64,000 nt of DNA. It comes from JACCTI01 sp038237435. Its GTDB lineage: Bacteria; Verrucomicrobiota; Verrucomicrobiia; Chthoniobacterales; UBA10450. The translations under genes were made by a program, and so were the position numbers. The notes beneath the pieces were generated by a model. It saw nothing but the letters and a program-made list of their open reading frames with translations. It was not told the DNA's origin and did no database searches. The first letter of the stretch is position 1, and each line of letters begins with the position of its first letter. Location of the stretch: the NCBI GenBank assembly GCA_038237435.1, contig JBBRYT010000009.1, positions 62,001 to 126,000 on the forward strand. The letters are read 5' to 3'. Of the stretch, positions 1-7,264 are shown piece by piece.

Positions 1-323
1 ACCAGTTTCCGCACTAAGGCTGCGGGAAGAGGCTGGCTAGTCTGGAAACGGACTGTGCCTTTAGCCGTGTCGTAATCTGTTAATTCGCTCTTGCAAACGC
101 GAATTGGATAAGCGCCAGGATAGAAGGCGCAATGGTTTTTCGTAGCGCCAAAAGATACCAGCAGCTTGCCGCTTAGGCGGAAGGTCGGGAGGTTGTAACT
201 AATACATTCTTTGGCCTTCGGCGCCGCGGCCTTGATAGCTCTTTGCAGCTTCTCCAGCGCATGCCGCTGCTCATCAGCTAACGACGAAAGGTATTGGTCA
301 ATGGTCTCTGGTTTAAATGTCAT
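1..323 (-). CDS. DUF1801 (YdhG-like) protein, partial
   Basis: Reading the complement from the ATG at 323 gives 107 codons without a stop that run off the left edge, so the C-terminus is missing. The protein matches the DUF1801 family of small alpha/beta proteins, sometimes called YdhG-like or iron-chaperone-like by analogy to frataxin. Recognisable family blocks are C-I-S-Y-N-L-P near residue 39, K-N-H-C-A-F-Y-P in the middle and Q-P-L-P-A-A-L-V-R-K at the truncated end. It is divergent from glyQS, with an 87-base gap that holds the starts of both. The biochemical role of the family is not settled and I assign none. Confidence 0.8.
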   Translation of the reverse strand, partial: MTFKPETIDQYLSSLADEQRHALEKLQRAIKAAAPKAKECISYNLPTFRLSGKLLVSFGATKNHCAFYPGAYPIRVCKSELTDYDTAKGTVRFQTSQPLPAALVRKL

Positions 324-410
324 ACGCTGACAACGCGCGGAAGTTACCGCGACCTACGCGGCCGCTCAAATCGTTTGCTAAAGGCGAAGTGCTGTCCCAT
401 CTATTCCGCG

Positions 411-2153
411 ATGAGCGCCGAGCCGGAGCAAAAACAGAATGCGCAGCGGATGGAAAAGATCGTCAGCTTGTGCAAGCGCCGCGGTTTAATTTTTCAAGCG
501 AGCGAAATCTATGGCGGACTCAATGGCGTCTGGGATTTTGGTCCGCTCGGCGTGGAGCTGAAACGCAACCTGAAGGACTATTGGTGGCGTGTGATGGTGC
601 ACGAGCGTGATGACGTGGTCGGGCTAGATGGTTCGATCCTGACGCATCGCGCCGTGCTCAGGGCCAGTGGACACGAGGAAACGTTCGTAGATCTGATGCG
701 CGAATGTCCATTCACGGGCAAGCGCGCACGGGCTGATCAGATTGAACCGCAAAGCGGTAACGTGATTGGGTTCAAAGGCGCTCGCTCGCGCGCCGGTTGG
801 CAACTCGATGCCGCATTCGAGGTTCTCATGCCGACAAATGAGCACATCGAAAGTTTTCGAAACCGTGTGCGTTCGCTCGTTGCGGAAAACCGATTGCCGC
901 GAATAGCAGATAGGAAGTTCTCTGTGTTTAGAAAAGAAGCGGAGCCCGAAGGTGAATGGTCACTTCGTTCAGGTTTCGCCGATTCAACGGCGTGGCCGCC
1001 GTCGCTTCATACCGTGCGCGTCGAAGCGCAGGATGGCCTTGTCACTGAAATGACAGCAGAACAGGTTTGGGGCAGACCGGAGGACATCGAACTTCTTGGT
1101 GAAGAGAAAATCGTGGTCGTTACTGACTCTTTGGATTTTCATCCTGAAACGCGAGTGCGAATGAGCTCCCCGCGTCCCTTCAATTTGATGTTCAAGACCC
1201 ATGTCGGCGCGACGGAAGATGAGTCATCTCTGGCCTACCTTCGCCCGGAAACTGCGCAATCGATTTTCGTGCAGTTCAAAAATGTGCTCGATACCTCGCG
1301 CAAAAAGTTGCCGTTCGGCATCGCGCAGATCGGGAAGGCGTTTCGGAACGAAATTAATCCGCGTAATTTTATTTTTCGTTCGCGCGAGTTTGAGCAGATG
1401 GAATTGGAATACTTCTGCGCGCCGGAGCAGGGGATGGATCTGCTCGCGTATTGGTTGAAGGAACGCCTGAAATTTTACCAGGACATTGGCATTGCGCGCG
1501 AACGATTGCATGTCCTCGATGTTCCGGATGCGGAGCGCGCCTTTTATTCGAAGGGCACTTTCGACATCGAGTACGAGTTCCCGTTTGGGAAACAGGAGCT
1601 AGAAGGTGTCGCCTATCGCACCGACTACGATTTGAGCCAGCATCAAAAAGCGAGCGGTAAGCCGCTGGACTATTTCGATGAGGAAACGAAGCAGCGTTTT
1701 GTGCCGCATGTGGTGGAGCCAAGCGCGGGCGTCGATCGCACCGTGTTGGCTTTGATCTGCGAAGCTTTTGCCGAAGAAACGGTCACGGATGAAAAAGGCA
1801 AAGCGGAAACGCGCACCGTGATGCGATTTCATCCGCGCATCGCCCCGATCAAGGCTGGCGTCTTTCCCTTGTTAAAAAATAAACCGGAGCTGGTGGCGAA
1901 AGCGAAAGAGGTGCACGCGCTGCTCAAGCCGCACATGATGACGTTCTATGACGAAGGGGGCGCGATCGGTCGGCGCTACCGCCGGCAGGATGAAGCGGGC
2001 ACGCCGTTTGGAGTGACGATCGATTTCGAAACGCTCGGCGAAAAGGGCGATGAGCTACGCGATACGGTCACGCTGCGGCATCGTGACTCGATGAAGCAGG
2101 AGCGCGTGAAGATTCAAGACTTGTTAGGCAAATTGCTCCCGCAGGTTAGTTGA
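411..2153 (+). CDS. glyQS: Glycyl-tRNA synthetase, class II dimeric type
   Basis: Charges tRNA-Gly in the cytoplasm. The 580-residue protein is the single-chain alpha2 type. The N-terminal family block Y-G-G-L-N-G-V-W-D-F-G-P-L-G lies at about residues 34-47, the R-P-E-T-A-Q signature near 277, motif 2 (F-R-N-E-I-N-P-R) near 311, motif 3 (G-V-D-R-T) near 438, and a C-terminal anticodon-binding domain follows. I start at the ATG at 411 because homologous sequence begins there; an upstream in-frame ATG at 294 would add 39 residues without family resemblance. The insertion after residue 75 lacks the usual pair of Cys-x-x-Cys zinc ligands and has a single Cys in E-C-P-F-T-G-K. The C-terminal D-L-L-G-K is encoded by a copy of the dispersed word ACTTGTTAGGCAA. 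Confidence 0.95.
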   Translation: MSAEPEQKQNAQRMEKIVSLCKRRGLIFQASEIYGGLNGVWDFGPLGVELKRNLKDYWWRVMVHERDDVVGLDGSILTHRAVLRASGHEETFVDLMRECPFTGKRARADQIEPQSGNVIGFKGARSRAGWQLDAAFEVLMPTNEHIESFRNRVRSLVAENRLPRIADRKFSVFRKEAEPEGEWSLRSGFADSTAWPPSLHTVRVEAQDGLVTEMTAEQVWGRPEDIELLGEEKIVVVTDSLDFHPETRVRMSSPRPFNLMFKTHVGATEDESSLAYLRPETAQSIFVQFKNVLDTSRKKLPFGIAQIGKAFRNEINPRNFIFRSREFEQMELEYFCAPEQGMDLLAYWLKERLKFYQDIGIARERLHVLDVPDAERAFYSKGTFDIEYEFPFGKQELEGVAYRTDYDLSQHQKASGKPLDYFDEETKQRFVPHVVEPSAGVDRTVLALICEAFAEETVTDEKGKAETRTVMRFHPRIAPIKAGVFPLLKNKPELVAKAKEVHALLKPHMMTFYDEGGAIGRRYRRQDEAGTPFGVTIDFETLGEKGDELRDTVTLRHRDSMKQERVKIQDLLGKLLPQVS

Positions 2154-2164
2154 TCCACCGAGCG

Positions 2165-2291
2165 TGTCATCCTGAGGCTGGCGAAGCGCGCCGAAGGATC
2201 TCACGCCTGTAGTTGTTGGCACCGCGTTACGCGAGACGGGAGCCGATAGCTGTTGCGAGATCCTTCGCCGTCTGCACGGCTCAGGATGACA
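2165..2291. repeat. Palindromic intergenic repeat (GTCATCCTGAG / CTCAGGATGAC type)
   Basis: Two arms face each other between glyQS and the YjbR gene. TGTCATCCTGAG (2165-2176) and CGAAGGATCT (2192-2201) are mirrored by AGATCCTTCG (2258-2267) and CTCAGGATGACA (2280-2291). The arms are exact in these blocks, with a roughly 56-base non-palindromic centre. This pattern is a widespread intergenic repeat in environmental bacteria, so it is probably a non-autonomous, REP-like palindrome. It has no open frame and occurs once in this window. It could fold into a large hairpin at the end of the glyQS transcript. Confidence 0.75.
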
Positions 2292-2352
2292 AACTAGGGA
2301 AAGGAGTGAACGAGAGTTGATCTGCGCGAAGTTCAGTGTCGGTTAGACCAAC

Positions 2353-2703
2353 ATGCAGACGGATGTCTTCCGTGAATATTGCCTGAAGAAAAAAGGCGTA
2401 ACCGAAAGCACGCCGTTCGGACCGGAAGATTTAGTCTTTAAAGTCGGCGGCAAAATGTTCGCGCTCCTCACGCTCGAAGAAATTCCTCCGAAATGTAATT
2501 TGAAGTGCGATCCGGATCGCGCCTTGGAACTTCGCGATCGCTACGAGCAAGTCACGGCTGGCTATCACATGAACAAGAAGCATTGGAACACGGTTGAACT
2601 CGGCGGCGAAATTCCGGATGCGGAAGTGCGCAAGATGATCGACCACTCCTACGAGTTGGTTGCGCAGAGCCTGCCGAAAATGCAGCAGGCGAAGTTAAAA
2701 TAA
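2353..2703 (+). CDS. MmcQ/YjbR family protein
   Basis: This 116-residue protein matches the YjbR/MmcQ fold (DUF419), often described as a double wing-like, possibly DNA-binding domain, although no cellular role is firmly established. Diagnostic stretches are the N-terminal P-F-G-P-E-D-L-V-F-K-V-G-G-K-M-F-A, the block K-C-N-L-K-C-D-P and the C-terminal M-N-K-K-H-W-N-T-V motif followed by a helix with D-H-S-Y-E-L-V. The length is typical. It sits alone between a palindromic repeat and the convergent murI, and its stop codon (2701-2703) abuts the murI stop (2704-2706) without a spacer. Confidence 0.88.
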   Translation: MQTDVFREYCLKKKGVTESTPFGPEDLVFKVGGKMFALLTLEEIPPKCNLKCDPDRALELRDRYEQVTAGYHMNKKHWNTVELGGEIPDAEVRKMIDHSYELVAQSLPKMQQAKLK

Positions 2704-3522
2704 TTAGCGCCGCGCGGGCTCGCCAACCTGGCGTAGCTGGACTTCGCCGATCTCGAGTTGCAGCGCTCGATGCGCAATTGCGAGAAACGAATCCGGTGGG
2801 TCGGTTAGCGCGACCTGTAGTGAACCCGCGTTGTCGGGTGAGGCTTGCAGATTTTCCCTAACGAGTAGTTCGCGCACCGCTTTCGCGCAGTTTTCCGCCG
2901 AGTCGACCAGCGTGACTTTATCGCCTAACAAGCGGCCGATCGCGGGACGGAGCAGGGGGTAATGCGTGCAACCGAGCACCAGCGTATCGATGCCATCGCC
3001 GATGAGCGGTTTCAGATATTGCATCAGCACTTCGTCGGTCACATCGCTCTCCAGCCAACCTTCTTCGATGAGCGGCACGAGCAACGGACACGGCTGCGCC
3101 GTTGCGCGGACTTTAGGATTGAGTTCTCGCAGCGCGCGTTCGTAAGCGCCGCTCTTAATTGTCGCGCGCGTGCCGATCACCCCGATGTGGCCATTGCGCG
3201 TCGAAGCCGTTGCGGCCTGTGCGCCTGGCACGATCACGCCTGTGACCGGTACGAGCAGTTGCTCGTCCAGCATCGGAAGCGCGAGCGCGGAGGCGGTGTT
3301 GCACGCCACGACAATTGTTTTCGCATTCTCTTCCATCAGGAGCGACGCGATCTCGAAACTGTAACGCTGCACAGTCGCCGCACTTTTCCCGCCATACGGA
3401 ACACGCGCCGTGTCGCCGAGATAAAAAATAGACTCGTTAGGCAAAATTTTCCGCAATGCACTGACAACAGTGAGTCCGCCAATTCCGGAATCGAAGACGC
3501 CGATTGGTTTATTGTTGGCCAT
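2704..3522 (-). CDS. murI: Glutamate racemase
   Basis: Makes D-glutamate for peptidoglycan precursors. The protein starts at M-A-N-N-K-P-I-G-V-F-D-S-G-I-G-G-L; an upstream in-frame start at 3630 adds 36 Arg/Pro/Cys-rich residues that overlap the amidase and are not family-like. The two catalytic cysteines are visible in A-C-N-T-A-S (Cys74) and G-C-T-H-Y-P-L (Cys185), and Asp11 of the N-terminal D-S-G motif is present. At 272 residues the length is usual. The start overlaps the end of the upstream amidase gene by 14 bases, suggesting translational coupling of two cell-wall genes. Residues L-P-N-E-S (27-31) are encoded by an exact copy of the dispersed 11-mer. Confidence 0.95.
   Translation of the reverse strand: MANNKPIGVFDSGIGGLTVVSALRKILPNESIFYLGDTARVPYGGKSAATVQRYSFEIASLLMEENAKTIVVACNTASALALPMLDEQLLVPVTGVIVPGAQAATASTRNGHIGVIGTRATIKSGAYERALRELNPKVRATAQPCPLLVPLIEEGWLESDVTDEVLMQYLKPLIGDGIDTLVLGCTHYPLLRPAIGRLLGDKVTLVDSAENCAKAVRELLVRENLQASPDNAGSLQVALTDPPDSFLAIAHRALQLEIGEVQLRQVGEPARR
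3432..3442 (-). repeat. Dispersed 11-mer, exact copy
   Basis: Exact GCCTAACGAGT on the minus strand inside murI, read in frame as Pro-Asn-Glu. Confidence 0.85.
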
Positions 3523-4597
3523 TGTCGGATGCGGCGGCGGGCGTTGCCGTCGGATGCAACAGCTCCGTAATCGGACGCGAATGCATGGGCAAATTCGTAT
3601 GCACCATGGCGAGCGTTCCGCCATCCGCACGATAATTCACCGCCAGGTCGTAGCTTTGCACGCCTTGCGCGATAGCCGCGCCTAACTGTTGCTGATATTG
3701 CTGAGTCGCGATTTTTTGTCCTTCGGTTGAATCGTTCACAAAACCCGCCTCGAGCAGGAGCGCGGGCACGCGAATGTGTCGTAGCACCTTGAAACGCGCG
3801 TGACGAATGCCGCGGTCGAAACTGGCGGTGCGCGAAAGAACGGAGGCATGCACCGCGGCGGTAAGCGCGATGTTTTGCGCATCCTGCGCGTTGCCTTCAT
3901 CGGGCTGGGAATCGGTCGCGGCCAGATGATGTTCGCCGTTCGATGCATTCGAGGCGACGCCCTCCGGGGCGAGCCGATAGCTCTCCACACCCGCCCCGCC
4001 ACTGGCGGAATTGAAATGGATGCTGATGAAAACGGCGTGTGGGAATTTGCTCGCAAAATCTACCCGATCCTCGAGCGAGATAGCTTTGTCGGACTCGCGC
4101 GTCATTTGCACTTTAAAACCGGCCTTCTGCAATTCGGTGCGCGCGGCCAGCGCGACCGCGAGGGTGAAAGTCTTTTCGGCGCCCCAGGTGCCGGAAGCGC
4201 CGTTGTCCATGCCGCCGTGACCAGGATCGAGCACGACGGTAGCAATGTGTTGCGCGTCCTTGATCCGGCTCGGGCGGAGAACGGGTTCCACAATTTTTCC
4301 AATATCGACCGCTGAGATAAGGTTCGAGTTGTCCCGAAACAAAATTGGGCAGCAGGTGAAGAAGCGAATGCCGTTGATGAAAATTTCGCTCGTGCCGGCT
4401 TGTGCGCGAACGGTGCGGCGATCGCTGCGCAAGGCGACGGTGCCATTGGCGTGGCTGTAACCTTCAAAGCGATAAAATTCGGCGACGTTATCGAAGGTGA
4501 CGTAATCGCGATTCTGCTGCTTGATCACGGTCCAGTCAGTCGCGTGCGCTTGCCTAACGAGTGCAAGCAGCAGGAACAGGCGGAGACCGAACCTCAT
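3509..4597 (-). CDS. N-acetylmuramoyl-L-alanine amidase (Amidase_3), secreted
   Basis: A peptidoglycan hydrolase that cuts the amide bond between MurNAc and the stem peptide. Residues 1-19 form a signal peptide ending A-H-A. Residues 20-110 look like a copper-amine-oxidase-N-like beta domain (V-R-A-Q-A-G-T-S-E-I-F-I-N-G), and the zinc-dependent Amidase_3 domain follows: D-P-G-H-G-G at 124-129 (zinc His127), Glu141, S-I-H-F-N near 193 and the catalytic Glu in L-L-L-E-A-G-F near 294. The roughly 50-residue Ala/Pro-rich tail is probably disordered. AmiC-like by domain but without an AMIN domain, so I give no symbol. It is divergent from valS across a 66-base gap and overlaps murI. Confidence 0.9.
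   Translation of the reverse strand: MRFGLRLFLLLALVRQAHATDWTVIKQQNRDYVTFDNVAEFYRFEGYSHANGTVALRSDRRTVRAQAGTSEIFINGIRFFTCCPILFRDNSNLISAVDIGKIVEPVLRPSRIKDAQHIATVVLDPGHGGMDNGASGTWGAEKTFTLAVALAARTELQKAGFKVQMTRESDKAISLEDRVDFASKFPHAVFISIHFNSASGGAGVESYRLAPEGVASNASNGEHHLAATDSQPDEGNAQDAQNIALTAAVHASVLSRTASFDRGIRHARFKVLRHIRVPALLLEAGFVNDSTEGQKIATQQYQQQLGAAIAQGVQSYDLAVNYRADGGTLAMVHTNLPMHSRPITELLHPTATPAAASDNGQQ
4552..4562 (+). repeat. Dispersed 11-mer, exact copy with GCAAG extension
   Basis: TTGCCTAACGAGTGCAAG inside the amidase signal-peptide codons, read on the coding strand as Leu-Val-Arg. The flanks CTTGC and GCAAG form a small inverted repeat around the word. Confidence 0.85.
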
Positions 4598-4663
4598 CGC
4601 GGGACGTTAACAGCATTGCGCGCAATTTGCATTCGACGCGCTCGCTCTCGATGATTCTGCCCC

Positions 4664-7264
4664 GTGGCCCAACTACCCAAGACTTACGATCCAACCGTCG
4701 TTGAACCGAAATGGTATCAACGCTGGCTCGAGCGCAGCGACTTTCACGCGGAGGCAAAGTCGCCCAAGCCGCCGTTTTCGATTGTCATTCCGCCGCCAAA
4801 CATCACTGGCGTGCTGACGATGGGGCACGTGCTGAACAATACCATTCAGGACATTCTCGCGCGGCGTGCGCGCATGCTCGGGCGCGAAGTCTTGTGGTTA
4901 CCGGGCACCGATCATGCCGGCGTGGCGACGCAGACCGCGGTTGAGAAACATCTCTGGAAGACGGAAAAGAAATCGCGCAAGGAAATCGGTCGCGAAGAAT
5001 TCCTGCGTCGCGTGATCGAATGGCAGGAGAAACATGGCGGCATCATCTTGCAACAACTGAAGCGGCTCGGTTGTTCCTGCGATTGGGCACGGCTGCGTTA
5101 CACCTTTGACGACGCCTACGCGCGCGCCGTCGGCGAAGTTTTCGTCACTCTTTATAAGAGGGGACTAATTTATCGCGGACGCCGCATGATCAATTGGGAC
5201 CCGAAAGCGCAGACCGCGCTTTCGGATGAGGAAGTGATTCCGCGCAAGCAAAAGGGCGCGCTCTATTATGTCCGCTACGAATTGGTCGACGAACCGGGGA
5301 GATTTCTAGAAGTCGCAACCACTCGTCCAGAGACAATCATGGCCGACGTAGCTCTGGCGGTTCCGCCTAATGACAAACGCTATCAGGACTTGTTAGGCAA
5401 AAATGTCTGGCGTCCGTTGGCGCGCGAAAAAATTCCAATCGTAGCTGACGCCGCGATCGATCCTGAATTCGGCACCGGCATTCTCAAGGTCACGCCCGCG
5501 CACGACAAAATCGATTTTGAAATCGGACAACGACACAAGTTACCGATTATCGATGTGCTGCATGCGGACGGACGTATCAATTGTCCGGTAGTTCCGGAGC
5601 TCGATGGCCTAGATCGTTTCGAAGCGCGCACGAAAGCCGCGGAAATGCTGCGGGAGAGCGGACTGCTCGCGAAGGAAGAGCCGCATGAAAATAATGTTGG
5701 CTTCAGTGAACGCAGCGAAGTTCCGATCGAGCCGCGGCTGAGCGAGCAGTGGTTTCTGCATTATCCAAAAACGCCGGAAGCGCTCGCGGTTGTGCGCGAA
5801 CACCTCATTCGTTTCTTTCCGGCGCATTGGGAAAAGGTTTACGCGCAGTGGCTGGAGAACATTCAGGATTGGTGCATCAGCCGACAGGTTTGGTGGGGCC
5901 ATCGCATTCCCGCGTGGCACAAGTCTAACGAGGAGACTCGCGTCCAGCTCGAATCGCCCGGTGAAGGCTGGACGCAGGATCCGGACACACTCGACACATG
6001 GTTTTCGTCGTGGCTTTGGGCTTACGAAACAATGGACGCGGAAACGCGAGGAAAATTTTATCCAACCTCGGTGCTCGTGACCGGGCCCGACATTATTTTC
6101 TTCTGGGTCGCGCGCATGATCATCGCCGGACTCGAGTTCCAGCCGGGTCAATCCGAACGCATTGAAGACAACATTCCGTTCCGCGATGTTTTCTTCACCG
6201 GAATCATTCGCGACAACAAAGGTCGCAAGATGAGCAAGTCGTTAGGCAATTCGCCCGATCCACTCGACTTGATGGCGAAATATGGCGCGGACGGTTTGCG
6301 TTTCGGTTTGATGCGCATCGCGCCCAGCGGACAGGACATTCGCTTCGACGAAAAGCAGATCGAGGAGGGGAGAAACTTCGCGACCAAACTTTGGAACGCC
6401 GCGCGTTTTCGGCAGATGCAGGGACCGAGTGAAGCGGTGCTGGATGTGAGCAAGCACGAGCTGTCGATCTACTCACGCGAAGTCTTAGCAAGACTTGATG
6501 CGACAATCAGCGCGATCGAGTCGTCGTACCTGGAATTTCGCTTCAATGACGTCGCGCAGCGGTTCTACGATTTTTTCTGGAGCGATTATTGCGACTGGTA
6601 CGTCGAGGCGGCGAAGACGGATATTTTCAGCGAGAACGAAGCGAAAAAGAAATCGTCGCTCGCAGTCATGGATTATGTGTTGTCGGCCGTGTTGCGACTG
6701 CTGCATCCGTTCATGCCGCACGTCACCGAAGAACTTTGGTCAGTCTTTGGTTTTGATTCCGAGACGATTCAATTTCAATCGCCACCGAAACCGTTGAACC
6801 TCGATGGCAGCGAAAAAGTCAAAGACGTTTACGCCGCAATCGGATGGGGAAGAAATCTCCGCGCTGAATCCGGCGTGCCTTCGAACAAGAAAGCGAAGTT
6901 TGTTCTCAAATCTTCGACGGATTGGATCAAAGATGAAATGCCGACGATCACCCGTTTGTTGAACGCCGAAGAAGTTTTGCTCGAGCCGAACTTCAAACCG
7001 GATTCGGGCGTGCCGGTTGTGCCGACGCCCCTCGGTGAATTGCATCTCATTATCGCGACGGCCGACAAAGCCGCGGAGCGCGAACGTTTGGAAAAAGAGA
7101 TCGCGAAAATGCAGGAAGAATTGCGCAAGGTGAACACAAAGCTGGCCAGTTCATCTTTCGTCGACAAAGCGCCGCCCGCAGTGGTTGAAGAGCATCGCAA
7201 ACGCAAACAAGATTTCACCGAGCGCCTTGCGCAATTGAAGCGCGCGTTCGAAGCCATGGAATGA
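4664..7264 (+). CDS. valS: Valyl-tRNA synthetase
   Basis: Charges tRNA-Val. The 866-residue class I enzyme has P-P-P-N-I-T-G-V-L at 43-51, the HIGH-equivalent as T-M-G-H at 52-55, an editing domain with A-T-T-R-P-E-T near 220, the W-C-I-S-R-Q-V-W-W-G-H block near 405, K-M-S-K-S-L-G-N near 522, an anticodon domain, and a C-terminal coiled coil (residues about 800-866) that begins A-A-E-R-E-R-L-E-K-E. The start is a GTG at 4664. Two copies of the dispersed word (centred at 5395 and 6244) encode D-L-L-G-K and the S-L-G-N of the KMSKS motif. The stop overlaps the cstA start by 4 bases. The first His of HIGH is replaced by Thr. Confidence 0.96.
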   Translation: MAQLPKTYDPTVVEPKWYQRWLERSDFHAEAKSPKPPFSIVIPPPNITGVLTMGHVLNNTIQDILARRARMLGREVLWLPGTDHAGVATQTAVEKHLWKTEKKSRKEIGREEFLRRVIEWQEKHGGIILQQLKRLGCSCDWARLRYTFDDAYARAVGEVFVTLYKRGLIYRGRRMINWDPKAQTALSDEEVIPRKQKGALYYVRYELVDEPGRFLEVATTRPETIMADVALAVPPNDKRYQDLLGKNVWRPLAREKIPIVADAAIDPEFGTGILKVTPAHDKIDFEIGQRHKLPIIDVLHADGRINCPVVPELDGLDRFEARTKAAEMLRESGLLAKEEPHENNVGFSERSEVPIEPRLSEQWFLHYPKTPEALAVVREHLIRFFPAHWEKVYAQWLENIQDWCISRQVWWGHRIPAWHKSNEETRVQLESPGEGWTQDPDTLDTWFSSWLWAYETMDAETRGKFYPTSVLVTGPDIIFFWVARMIIAGLEFQPGQSERIEDNIPFRDVFFTGIIRDNKGRKMSKSLGNSPDPLDLMAKYGADGLRFGLMRIAPSGQDIRFDEKQIEEGRNFATKLWNAARFRQMQGPSEAVLDVSKHELSIYSREVLARLDATISAIESSYLEFRFNDVAQRFYDFFWSDYCDWYVEAAKTDIFSENEAKKKSSLAVMDYVLSAVLRLLHPFMPHVTEELWSVFGFDSETIQFQSPPKPLNLDGSEKVKDVYAAIGWGRNLRAESGVPSNKKAKFVLKSSTDWIKDEMPTITRLLNAEEVLLEPNFKPDSGVPVVPTPLGELHLIIATADKAAERERLEKEIAKMQEELRKVNTKLASSSFVDKAPPAVVEEHRKRKQDFTERLAQLKRAFEAME

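Noticed and set aside
294..410. Upstream in-frame extension of glyQS
   Set aside because: The 39 extra residues show no glycyl-tRNA synthetase resemblance and would reach into the divergent DUF1801 gene; ATG at 411 fits the family.
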